DNA of 64,000 nucleotides, from assembly GCA_002426015.1 (NCBI GenBank), contig DINS01000017.1, positions 64,230 to 128,229 on the forward strand, in the 5' to 3' direction. Origin of the DNA: Flavobacteriaceae bacterium UBA5534 (GTDB taxonomy: Bacteria; Bacteroidota; Bacteroidia; Flavobacteriales; Flavobacteriaceae). Made by a program: the position numbers and the translations under genes. The notes beneath the pieces were generated by a model that was given only the letters and a program-made list of their open reading frames with translations, did not search any database and was not told the origin of the DNA. Positions 52,576 to 60,821 of the stretch are shown one piece after another. How positions within the stretch are numbered: the first letter of the stretch is position 1; every line of letters starts with the position of its first letter.

Positions 52576-53394
52576 CTAACCTCCTATTCGTATCATCATT
52601 TGCTTACCATCACCTCTTTGAGATTGAAAGCGTTCCATCATTTCCTTATTTTTCTTTTCCATGATCTCGTCAAATTCTTTTTGAGTCACTTCTTTACCTT
52701 TTTTTGGTTCGACAATTTCAACCTTCTCTTTAGGATTGATAATTATTTTTGTACAAACCAATGTTAAATCGCCATCGTTTATTTCTAATATTAGGCCTGG
52801 CAACCCATAAAAGTCCTCCGGACCGTTGTTAACAGGTATTTGAGGTGTGTACCAAGCTGAAGTGATTCGCTCTTTCTTTAAACTCTCCAATTCGCCTTTT
52901 TCATTAACCGTTTGAGTCGTTACTTCATCTTTAAAAATCGCCTTAAAACAAGTGTAAACACCAATGTTTTTTGTTTCATTGACCAACTCCCACTTACGAT
53001 TGGTCAAGGTGTCTTTTATTAAAAATTGCTTACCAAAAATTTCAGTTTGATTAGTGTATCTATTTTCTTTTGCGTTTTTATACATTATGTCAGTGCTTTG
53101 AGAAACAACAATGTTAAATCCGTTAGCACTAGCAGGAGCAGGTGCTTCCAATTGTTCGTTTTGTTTGTAAATAGATTCATCCTGATTAAAAGTGAGCGTG
53201 TACTCCCTTTGGAATTGCTTTCTTAACTGTTCTTGTATTTGCTCATTTAATGCAGCATTTGCATTGTTATCATCCATTTTTAAATCTACTTTTCGATGAG
53301 ATTTATAGGTTGCCTCGCCACTAAACTCCTGTGCATTTGCACTGGTAACAACTAAAGCCAATGCATAAATGATTAATTTGGTAATTGCATTCAT
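52576..53394 (-). CDS. GLPGLI family exported protein (B)
   Basis: A 272-residue exported paralogue of GLPGLI A. Signal peptide ending near ANAQ (residue 22), then FSGEATYKSHRKVDLKM, GKQFLIKDTLTNRKWEL, ITSAWYTPQIPVNNGPEDF and YGLPGLILEINDGDLTLVC. It lacks the long Arg/Lys/Asp linker of A. It probably arose by tandem duplication. The GTTAA triple repeat lies 61-85 nt upstream of its start codon. Confidence 0.88.
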   Translation of the reverse strand: MNAITKLIIYALALVVTSANAQEFSGEATYKSHRKVDLKMDDNNANAALNEQIQEQLRKQFQREYTLTFNQDESIYKQNEQLEAPAPASANGFNIVVSQSTDIMYKNAKENRYTNQTEIFGKQFLIKDTLTNRKWELVNETKNIGVYTCFKAIFKDEVTTQTVNEKGELESLKKERITSAWYTPQIPVNNGPEDFYGLPGLILEINDGDLTLVCTKIIINPKEKVEIVEPKKGKEVTQKEFDEIMEKKNKEMMERFQSQRGDGKQMMIRIGG

Positions 53395-53446
53395 ATTTGT
53401 TCGGTTTTTTGATTTTTAACTCTACAAAGATGGGCAAGTATTTATA

Positions 53447-53479
53447 ATCTTTTAGTTAATGAGTGTTAACGTGTGTTAA
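53447..53479. promoter_or_regulatory. Operator of three GTTAA repeats at 10-bp spacing
   Basis: GTTAA occurs at 53455, 53465 and 53475, exactly one helical turn apart, preceded by the shared word ATCTTTTA. Direct repeats at this spacing are the usual target form of OmpR/PhoB-type regulators. The site lies between GLPGLI B and the divergent histidine kinase gene. Confidence 0.65.
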
Positions 53480-53519
53480 CCGATTAGTTTTAAATTGCTT
53501 TAACTTTTACATTTGATAT

Positions 53520-54983
53520 ATGAATGAAAGAAAATACAATAGCATTTTATATTTTATTATCATTACAATGTTGCTGACTGTAGCCATACAAGGCTATTGG
53601 AATTACAACACCTATCAAGAAAATAAGCAACGATACATTAATGATGTGCAGATTGCTTTAGACAATGCTATTGAAATTTATTATGCCGATTTGGCCGAAG
53701 CCAATCAGATGACGATCATAAAATCGGACACATTGGAATTTAACAGCAAATCATTCGCTATAAATTCAGATTCTATATTTTCAGAATTGAAAGAAGGCTA
53801 TAAAGATGCTATTGATTATGACATCGCAGGATTTACACAATTTATCGATTCATCGCATGGGTTTAATTTTAATGGTGCCAATAAAGAACTCACGCAGGTT
53901 AAAATGTTCAGAGGCAAATCGGCTTCCGATAGCATAAAGCTTTTAAAAGGAATAAAGGCAATTTTTATATCGATACATAATGATACTTTAGATTTAAAAT
54001 CACTGAACTCCATTTTAACCAAAGAATTAGAGCGCAAAAAATTGTCAATAGATTTTGCTTTGAAACATTATGAGAACGATAGTGTCGTTAATGCTTACAA
54101 CAAAGCCAAAATTACTCCCGATTTTCTAAAAACAACTGCTAAAACAAAATTTTTAAAGCACAATGAAACTTTAGAGCTTCACTACGCCAATGCTACAAAA
54201 ATCATTCTTCAAAAAGGAATACTCGAAATTTTGCTGTCGTTTTTGCTCATTTTAGCAATCATTTCTTGCCTGTTCTATTTGTTGAAGATTATCAAAAACC
54301 AAAAGCAGTTAGCCGAAGTTAAAAACGACCTCATTAGCAATATTACTCACGAATTTAAAACACCCATCGCTACCATTAGTGTGGCTCTGGAAAGCATCAA
54401 AAACTTTAAAGTGATTGACAACAAAGAGAAAACAAAAGCATATGTAGATATGTCTAACGATCAGCTGACAAAGCTGAATGTCATGGTCGAAAAATTATTG
54501 GAAACAGCTACTTTAGATAGTGATAGTTTGCAGCTGAATAAAGAGCTTGTTGATATTGATGATCTGCTACATACAATCGTTGAAAAACATCAACTGCAAA
54601 CCAAAGAAAAAACCATCCATTTTACACCTTCAGCCCAGCAATTGATGGCCAAGGTTGATATATTTCATTTTGAAAATGCCCTAAATAATGTTTTAGACAA
54701 TGCCATTAAATATGGAGGAAACAACATAACCATATCAATTGAACAAAATTCGTTTGCCTTTACGATTTACATTTCAGATGACGGAAACTCTTTAACCAAA
54801 GCCAATAAAGAAAAAATATTTGAAAAATTTTATCGTGTCCCAAAAGGCAATACCCATGATGTTAAAGGGTTTGGCATTGGCTTATATTATACCAAAAAAA
54901 TTATCGAAAAGCATAATGGAGCCATTTATCTAGATTTAGAGAACAAACAAACAACATTTAAAATAAGTCTTCCAAATGAGTAA
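53520..54983 (+). CDS. Sensor histidine kinase
   Basis: A membrane kinase of 487 residues. One transmembrane helix is at about 9-27 and another at about 233-256, with a roughly 205-residue periplasmic sensor between them. The phosphoacceptor H277 is in SNITHEFKTPIATISVALES. ATP-binding boxes are NVLDNAIKYGG (N), YISDDGNSL (G1) and GFGIGLYYTKKII (G2). It overlaps the response regulator gene by 8 nt. The periplasmic domain matches no named sensor that I recognise. Confidence 0.94.
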   Translation: MNERKYNSILYFIIITMLLTVAIQGYWNYNTYQENKQRYINDVQIALDNAIEIYYADLAEANQMTIIKSDTLEFNSKSFAINSDSIFSELKEGYKDAIDYDIAGFTQFIDSSHGFNFNGANKELTQVKMFRGKSASDSIKLLKGIKAIFISIHNDTLDLKSLNSILTKELERKKLSIDFALKHYENDSVVNAYNKAKITPDFLKTTAKTKFLKHNETLELHYANATKIILQKGILEILLSFLLILAIISCLFYLLKIIKNQKQLAEVKNDLISNITHEFKTPIATISVALESIKNFKVIDNKEKTKAYVDMSNDQLTKLNVMVEKLLETATLDSDSLQLNKELVDIDDLLHTIVEKHQLQTKEKTIHFTPSAQQLMAKVDIFHFENALNNVLDNAIKYGGNNITISIEQNSFAFTIYISDDGNSLTKANKEKIFEKFYRVPKGNTHDVKGFGIGLYYTKKIIEKHNGAIYLDLENKQTTFKISLPNE

Positions 54984-55659
54984 AAGAGTGACTATACTTT
55001 TAGCCGAAGATGAGCCTGCACTTGGTATGATTATCAAAGAAAGTCTTGAAACTAGAAATTTTAAGGTGCTGCTATGCGACAATGGTGAGAAAGCCTATAG
55101 TTTATACAAGTCCGAACTCCCAGAATTGTTGGTTCTTGATGTAATGATGCCAAAAAAAGATGGATTTACTTTAGCGAAAGAAATCAGGCTTGAAGATGAT
55201 ACAATTCCAATCATTTTCCTAACTGCGAAATCGCAAACTCAAGATGTGGTTGAAGGCTTTACAATTGGTGGCAATGATTATTTAAAAAAACCCTTTAGTA
55301 TGGAAGAACTGATTGTGAGAATCAATAATCTACTCAATCGTACACAGCTACAAAAAAACTCTGAAATCCTACAAATCGGACATTATATGTTTGATTTTAC
55401 AAAACAAACACTCCAATTTAAGGATGAAGAAAAATTACCACTAACACATCGCGAAGCGCATCTATTGTTCCATTTGATAAAAAACAAAAATCAGGTATTG
55501 GACCGAACTTTAATCCTTAACAAACTTTGGGGAAGTGACGATTTTTTTAATGCCAGAAGCATGGATGTCTTTATCACCAAGCTTCGTAAAAAATTGAGTG
55601 CCGACAAACAAATACAAATATTGAATGTAAGAGGATTTGGTTATAAGTTAATTTGTTAG
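54976..55659 (+). CDS. OmpR-family response regulator
   Basis: A 227-residue regulator with a complete receiver (E11-D12 pair in LAEDEPALG, phosphoacceptor D55 in LLVLDVMMPKKDG, Lys in YLKKPFSMEEL) and a C-terminal winged helix (LTHREAHLLFHLI, ARSMDVFITKLRKKL, LNVRGFGYKLI). Co-translated with the kinase. The GTTAA repeats at 53455-53479 are a likely target, which would make the system autoregulated and control both GLPGLI genes. Confidence 0.94.
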   Translation: MSKRVTILLAEDEPALGMIIKESLETRNFKVLLCDNGEKAYSLYKSELPELLVLDVMMPKKDGFTLAKEIRLEDDTIPIIFLTAKSQTQDVVEGFTIGGNDYLKKPFSMEELIVRINNLLNRTQLQKNSEILQIGHYMFDFTKQTLQFKDEEKLPLTHREAHLLFHLIKNKNQVLDRTLILNKLWGSDDFFNARSMDVFITKLRKKLSADKQIQILNVRGFGYKLIC

Positions 55660-55692
55660 AAGTGGATTGATTTTTGTAATTTTCAATCCATT

Positions 55693-56472
55693 ATGAAATA
55701 TCTCGTTTGCATCTGCCTTTCTTTTTCCATTTTTTCATTTTCTCAAGAAAAAGTGGAGGCTATTCTCATAAAAAGTATAGACCTCAATGAGCAAACTATT
55801 GTCGGTATTGATAACTTCGGAATTCTTTATACTATAAAAGATGAAACGTTTAGCAAAAAAGAAAATGGCAAAACGATAACCTATAGCAATGTGCAACTTG
55901 GCAACATCTCATCGGCAAATGTTTTTAATCCATTAAAGATAAACCTGTTTTACAAGAACTTCAACACAGCTATCATTCTCGATAACCGATTGGCAGAAAT
56001 CAAAAAGATTGATTTTAATGCTATACAACCATATAAAAACGTGTCACATGTTTCGACAGGTTATGATACCACTCTTTGGATATTTAATACTGACACGCAA
56101 CAATTGGAATTGTTTGATTATAAAACCAATAAAATCAGAGCTACGACAATGCCCACAGTATCGAATGTGCTTGCCATGACCAGTAATTATAACTTTTGCT
56201 GGTTGTTGACCGAAAGGTTTCTTTATAAGTTTAATTACTTTGGAAGCATGGACTTTAAAATTGAAAACAAAGGCTATAAAGCAATAGCTGAAGATAACGG
56301 AAACCTCATAATAAAAGGTGACAACCAACTCTTTTATTTGTCAAAGCAAAGTGAGCAACCCATTCCTATTAAAATTGAAGAATTGTTAATAAATCAGTTT
56401 TTGGTAACCAATGAAACCTTGTATATTTACGGTTCCAAAAAACTACATCAATACCAACTAAAAATCAAGTAA
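55693..56472 (+). CDS. Exported protein of unknown function
   Basis: A 259-residue protein with a signal peptide ending near FSFSQ (residue 18). The rest is made of short beta-strand segments of similar length (GNISSANVFNPLKINLFYKN, YDTTLWIFNTDTQQLELFDY, YLSKQSEQPIPIKIEELLI) that could build a propeller. I do not recognise a family. It is 33 nt after the response regulator gene and 2 nt before the deoxynucleoside kinase gene, and co-transcribed with both. Confidence 0.75.
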   Translation: MKYLVCICLSFSIFSFSQEKVEAILIKSIDLNEQTIVGIDNFGILYTIKDETFSKKENGKTITYSNVQLGNISSANVFNPLKINLFYKNFNTAIILDNRLAEIKKIDFNAIQPYKNVSHVSTGYDTTLWIFNTDTQQLELFDYKTNKIRATTMPTVSNVLAMTSNYNFCWLLTERFLYKFNYFGSMDFKIENKGYKAIAEDNGNLIIKGDNQLFYLSKQSEQPIPIKIEELLINQFLVTNETLYIYGSKKLHQYQLKIK

Positions 56473-56474
56473 AT

Positions 56475-57089
56475 ATGCACGTTGCAATCGCAGGAAACAT
56501 TGGCGCAGGTAAAACAACATTGACCAAGCTGTTAGCCAAACACTACAAATGGGAACCTCAATTGGAAGATGTTGTTGACAATCCATATTTAGATGATTTT
56601 TACAATCAGATGGAACGCTGGAGCTTTAATCTACAAGTGTATTTCTTGAATAGTCGATTCAGACAAATTTCGATGATACGCAAAAGCGGAAAAGACATCA
56701 TACAAGATAGAACCATTTATGAAGATGCACATATTTTTGCGCCAAACCTTCATGCAATGGGATTGATGACCAATCGCGATTATGAAAATTACCGTTCGCT
56801 TTTTGATTTGATGGAATCCTTTGTTGAAGGACCAGATTTGTTGATTTATCTACGTAGTTCTATTCCAAACTTGGTGTCGCAAATTCATAAACGTGGACGC
56901 GATTATGAAAACTCCATAAGTATTGATTATTTGAGCCGATTGAACGAACGTTATGAGGCTTGGATAACCAAATATGATAAAGGCAACTTGCTTATTATTG
57001 ATGTCGATAACCTCGATTTTGTGGCCAATCCAGAAGATTTAGGAAGCATCATCAATAAGATTGATGCAGACCTCAACGGATTGTTTTAA
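56475..57089 (+). CDS. Deoxynucleoside kinase
   Basis: A 204-residue salvage kinase that phosphorylates deoxynucleosides in the cytosol. P-loop GNIGAGKTTLTKLL at residues 8-21, the substrate-site motif QDRTIYEDAHIF near 76 and a lid-region block KRGRDYENSISIDYL near 140. Substrate preference (dA, dG or dC) cannot be read from sequence. Confidence 0.92.
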   Translation: MHVAIAGNIGAGKTTLTKLLAKHYKWEPQLEDVVDNPYLDDFYNQMERWSFNLQVYFLNSRFRQISMIRKSGKDIIQDRTIYEDAHIFAPNLHAMGLMTNRDYENYRSLFDLMESFVEGPDLLIYLRSSIPNLVSQIHKRGRDYENSISIDYLSRLNERYEAWITKYDKGNLLIIDVDNLDFVANPEDLGSIINKIDADLNGLF

Positions 57090-57109
57090 ATCTAAAATTA
57101 TAAAGCATA

Positions 57110-57139
57110 AAAAAACCACATCAATCGATGTGGTTTTTT
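57110..57139. terminator. Bidirectional terminator between kinase and hppA genes
   Basis: ACCACATC and GATGTGGT arms, flanked by A and T runs on both sides, between two convergent genes. Confidence 0.9.
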
Positions 57140-57160
57140 ATTTTTATCTGTTGAGAAAAC

Positions 57161-59539
57161 TTAATTGTTTTCTTTGTTTTTTAATTCGGTGATTTTAGCT
57201 TTCACTTCTTCTAAAGTGCCTTCAACAACTTGCTCTTCAGTAATGGTTTTACCATCTTCTGTATAAGATGTTGTTATCACTGCTTTAGCATTATCTGCTT
57301 CAACCGATTGCATTTCAACTTTATATTCTTTACGAATCTCTTGAGAGTGTGCTACAGCTGTTTCAACTGTATGACCTCCTAAAATTGGAGCAATCACCAA
57401 CCCAATTAAACAGGTCAATTTGATTAAGATGTTCATTGATGGGCCAGACGTATCTTTAAATGGGTCACCAACCGTATCACCCGTTACCGCAGCTTTGTGA
57501 GCATCAGAACCTTTATAGGTCATTTCACCATTAATCATGACACCTGCCTCAAATGATTTTTTAGCGTTGTCCCAAGCACCTCCAGCATTGTTTTGGAAGA
57601 TTGCCCAAAGCACTCCACTAACCGTAACACCAGCCATATAACCACCTAGCATTTCAGCAATAGCAAGAGGATTCATCCCGAAAATCATTGGAACAAATGC
57701 AATTGCTAATGGGAAACCAATTGTCAATACACCTGGAAGCATCATTTCTTTTAAAGATGCTTTTGTTGAAATAGCCACACACTTGTCGTATTGTGGTTTT
57801 CCTGTTCCTTCCATAATCCCAGGAATTTCTCTAAACTGACGACGGACTTCATTTACCATTTGCATAGCTGCCTTACCAACCGCATTCATTGCTAATGCAG
57901 AGAATACTACTGGCACCATTCCACCAACAAATAACATCGCTAAAACTGGCGCTTTAAAAATGTTAATTCCGTCAATTCCAGTAAACGTCACATAAGCTGC
58001 AAATAATGCTAATGATGTTAATGCTGCAGAGGCAATAGCAAACCCTTTACCAGTTGCAGCAGTTGTATTACCTACTGAATCTAATATATCTGTACGCTCT
58101 CTTATGATTGGCTCTTGTTCGCTCATTTCAGCAATTCCTCCTGCATTATCAGAAATTGGTCCGAAAGCATCGATAGCTAATTGCATAGCAGTCGTCGCCA
58201 TCATTGCAGAAGCTGCTAATGCTACACCATAAAATCCTGCAAATGCATAAGATGCCCAAATTGCTCCAGCAAATAACAATACTGAAGGGAATGTAGAAAT
58301 CATCCCTGTTGCCAAACCAGCAATAATATTTGTTCCTGCTCCTGTGCTTGATTGTTGAACAATTTTTAAGATTGGGCTTTTACCTAATCCTGTATAATAT
58401 TCAGTTACAGAAGAAATAACTGCGCCTACAAATAAACCAACTAACGTAGCATAAAACACACGCATAGAAGAGATCTCTTGTAAACCTTCTCCAAAGAAAT
58501 TCATTTGCATGGTTTGTGGCAACATCCAAGTTACCAAAGCAAAACATGACACAGCAACTAAAGCTATAGACACCCAGTTACCAAGATTTAAAGCTCCCAT
58601 AACTTGCGCTTCTTTAGCGTCGTTACTTTTAATTTTTACTAGCATTGTACCTATTACAGAAATAATAATTCCTGCTCCAGCAATTGCCATTGGTAATAAA
58701 ATTGGTCCAATACCTCCAAAGGCTTCACCAATATTTCCTCCCATATCTTTAATCACATAGTTACCTAGAACCATTGCTGCTAATACTGTAGCAACGTAAG
58801 ACCCAAATAAATCGGCTCCCATACCTGCAACATCACCAACATTGTCACCAACGTTATCTGCAATAGTAGCAGGATTACGAGGATCATCTTCTGGAATACC
58901 AGCCTCCACTTTTCCTACTAAATCAGCTCCAACATCGGCTGCTTTGGTATAAATACCTCCACCAACACGAGCAAATAAAGCAATTGATTCAGCTCCTAAA
59001 GAAAAACCAGCCAAGGTTTCTAACACGATGGTCATATCCATAGTGTTTGTCCAAACACCTCCCATAAACACGTGAAAGAAAATAATAAAAAACGTTGTTA
59101 ACCCTAAAACTGCTAAACCAGCAACTCCAAGTCCCATTACTGTACCACCACCAAAAGATATTTTTAGTGCATTAGGCAAGCTTGTACGAGCCGCTTGCGT
59201 CGTTCTTACATTTGTTTTGGTGGCTATTTTCATACCAATGTTTCCTGCAAAAGCAGAAAAAACAGCACCAAAAATAAAAGCTATGACAATTAGCCAATGT
59301 GTTGTTGGCACTATAAAAGAAACTGCTGTTAAAGCAATACTTACTATAAGCACAAAAACAGCTAACAGTCTGTACTCTGCATTTAAGAATGCCAAAGCAC
59401 CTTCGTAGATGTAATCTGAAATTTCTTTCATTTTACCATCTCCTGCATCTTGTTTCATTACCCAAGACTTTTTTACAAGCATGTAAGCCAGTCCTAAAAG
59501 AGCCATTGCAATTGGCATATAAATCATTAGTGATTCCAT
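57161..59539 (-). CDS. hppA: Membrane-bound, K+-dependent ion-pumping pyrophosphatase
   Basis: Couples PPi hydrolysis to export of Na+ and/or H+. About 16 membrane spans over 792 residues. The PPi-binding signature is DVGADLVGKVEAGIPEDDPR followed by NPATIADNVGDNVGDVAG. The Ala in GNTTAATGKGFAI marks the K+-dependent class (Lys in the K+-independent class). The last 60 residues form a charged tail not present in all relatives. Transport ion cannot be decided here. Its promoter uses the T-run of the ppa terminator. Confidence 0.94.
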   Translation of the reverse strand: MESLMIYMPIAMALLGLAYMLVKKSWVMKQDAGDGKMKEISDYIYEGALAFLNAEYRLLAVFVLIVSIALTAVSFIVPTTHWLIVIAFIFGAVFSAFAGNIGMKIATKTNVRTTQAARTSLPNALKISFGGGTVMGLGVAGLAVLGLTTFFIIFFHVFMGGVWTNTMDMTIVLETLAGFSLGAESIALFARVGGGIYTKAADVGADLVGKVEAGIPEDDPRNPATIADNVGDNVGDVAGMGADLFGSYVATVLAAMVLGNYVIKDMGGNIGEAFGGIGPILLPMAIAGAGIIISVIGTMLVKIKSNDAKEAQVMGALNLGNWVSIALVAVSCFALVTWMLPQTMQMNFFGEGLQEISSMRVFYATLVGLFVGAVISSVTEYYTGLGKSPILKIVQQSSTGAGTNIIAGLATGMISTFPSVLLFAGAIWASYAFAGFYGVALAASAMMATTAMQLAIDAFGPISDNAGGIAEMSEQEPIIRERTDILDSVGNTTAATGKGFAIASAALTSLALFAAYVTFTGIDGINIFKAPVLAMLFVGGMVPVVFSALAMNAVGKAAMQMVNEVRRQFREIPGIMEGTGKPQYDKCVAISTKASLKEMMLPGVLTIGFPLAIAFVPMIFGMNPLAIAEMLGGYMAGVTVSGVLWAIFQNNAGGAWDNAKKSFEAGVMINGEMTYKGSDAHKAAVTGDTVGDPFKDTSGPSMNILIKLTCLIGLVIAPILGGHTVETAVAHSQEIRKEYKVEMQSVEADNAKAVITTSYTEDGKTITEEQVVEGTLEEVKAKITELKNKENN

Positions 59540-59573
59540 ATTGTATTTTAGTTAGATTAGTTTTTAACGAAGG

Positions 59574-59603
59574 CAAAAGTAGTAAAATCTACAAGAATTA
59601 AAA
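59574..59603 (-). promoter_or_regulatory. Promoter of hppA
   Basis: TACTTTTG (59574-59581) is a perfect -7 box; the -33 position 18 nt upstream reads TTTT (59600-59603), part of the T-run of the terminator after ppa. Confidence 0.62.
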
Positions 59604-59633
59604 AAACCCTTCTACTTTATTATAGAAGGGTTT
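59599..59633 (-). terminator. Terminator after ppa
   Basis: AAACCCTTCTA and TAGAAGGGTTT arms followed by seven T on the minus strand, between ppa and hppA. Confidence 0.88.
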
Positions 59634-59656
59634 GGATTATCGTGTCGGTTTTCTCT

Positions 59657-60184
59657 TTAAATTGTGAAGTTCCCGTTGGTTTTGTGTTCGCTATTTTCGT
59701 AACGAGCCAGACATTTGTTGAGAATATCATAAGCTTCTTTAGCATCTCCCCAACCGCCAACGTCAACCTTTTTCTTTTCTAAATCTTTATAGACCTGGAA
59801 AAAGTGCTCTATTTCCTTTACTTGATGCGGATTCACATCTGATAGATCATTCAAACTATTCCAGATTGGGTCTGAAACTGGCACACAAATGACTTTTTCG
59901 TCATTCCCTTTTTCATCAGCCATATGAAACACACCAATTGGCTTTACCTCTACAACACACATTGGAAATGTTGGTTCAGTACCTAAAACCAAGACATCTA
60001 ATGGGTCGCCATCAAGTGCCAAGGTTTCTGGAATGAAACCATAATCGGCTGGATACATCATCGATGAAAACAATAATCGGTCGAAACGGATTTTCTTTAA
60101 CTCAAAATCGTATTCGTATTTATTTCTACTGCCTTTTGGAATTTCTATCAATACATCAAAAGTTAGCTTACCTGCTTTTGTCAT
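59657..60184 (-). CDS. ppa: Soluble inorganic pyrophosphatase (family I)
   Basis: Hydrolyses PPi to phosphate in the cytosol. The 175 residues contain YPADYGFIPETLALDGDPLD, the classical metal- and PPi-binding core, and IEIPKGSRNKYEYD near the start. Adjacent to the membrane pyrophosphatase gene, so PPi use is handled by two enzymes from one locus with separate promoters. Confidence 0.95.
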   Translation of the reverse strand: MTKAGKLTFDVLIEIPKGSRNKYEYDFELKKIRFDRLLFSSMMYPADYGFIPETLALDGDPLDVLVLGTEPTFPMCVVEVKPIGVFHMADEKGNDEKVICVPVSDPIWNSLNDLSDVNPHQVKEIEHFFQVYKDLEKKKVDVGGWGDAKEAYDILNKCLARYENSEHKTNGNFTI

Positions 60185-60206
60185 TTTCTAAATTTATTTT
60201 GGGGTG

Positions 60207-60238
60207 CAAAGATACAGAAGTGTTTAGGTTTGGGCAAT
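60207..60238 (-). promoter_or_regulatory. Promoter of ppa
   Basis: TATCTTTG (60207-60214) matches TAnnTTTG perfectly; ATTG (60235-60238) lies 20 nt upstream, one mismatch from TTTG. Confidence 0.62.
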
Positions 60239-60277
60239 ATTTTAGACTTGTCTTTATCGAAAAAATAGTCGAACTTC

Positions 60278-60325
60278 GTTTAACGTTGTATATAAATCAT
60301 TGAAACGGGTTCATATACGTTAAGT
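60278..60325 (+). repeat. attC-like recombination site (short)
   Basis: GTTTAAC (60278-60284) fits the R'' consensus RYYYAAC and GTTAAGT (60319-60325) fits R' GTTRRRY. The arms TTTAACG/CGTTAAG and TATAT/ATATA pair, with TTG bulged out on one side as in attC extrahelical bases. At 48 nt it is slightly shorter than usual attC sites. The A+T-rich ORF begins 12 nt after it, as expected for a gene cassette. Confidence 0.5.
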
Positions 60326-60336
60326 TAGCAGAAAAC

Positions 60337-60804
60337 TTGAAAAAACGTATAACAATAAGTAAAATAATTAAATTGAAAACATTTGGTATATTATTCTTGA
60401 TATTTTTATTTATTGGATGTAATTCAACGGAATATTATTTCCCAAATAAAACTAAAGAAATTGAATCAAAAGAAATTGAAAACCTAATTGTTTCTAAATT
60501 CAGACTTAAACATACTACATACAGCGATCAGAAATGTGAAATTAAAATAGATTCTATACTAATATTTAAAAAAAAAGGAATATTATTTAATGAGAATAAA
60601 AAAATTGGAACGTGGAATTCTAATAGATATATTCATTTAAATAAATTAAAAATGGATTTTTACATTTCTAATTTAGGTAAAAATTCTATTTTTTTAACTT
60701 CAAGATTTAAAGAAAAAAATGATACTGTAATTAAAACTATAATTTATAGATTTGTGAATATGAGTAATGATGAGACTGAAATAGAAAGCGAGTTAGATTT
60801 TTAA
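60337..60804 (+). CDS. A+T-rich small lipoprotein gene, possible integron cassette
   Basis: A 155-residue frame that starts with TTG (60337); an alternative TTG a few codons later (60373, before KTFGILFLIFLFIGC) gives a compact lipoprotein signal with lipobox FIGC. The mature part is rich in Lys, Ile and Glu with no family I recognise. Base composition is far from the neighbours: only 7 G or C in the 60 bases from 60541. It converges on the DUF5686 gene with 17 nt between stops. Together with the attC-like site this suggests recent acquisition. Confidence 0.65.
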   Translation: MKKRITISKIIKLKTFGILFLIFLFIGCNSTEYYFPNKTKEIESKEIENLIVSKFRLKHTTYSDQKCEIKIDSILIFKKKGILFNENKKIGTWNSNRYIHLNKLKMDFYISNLGKNSIFLTSRFKEKNDTVIKTIIYRFVNMSNDETEIESELDF

Positions 60805-60821
60805 AAAGTCAAACGAACCAC

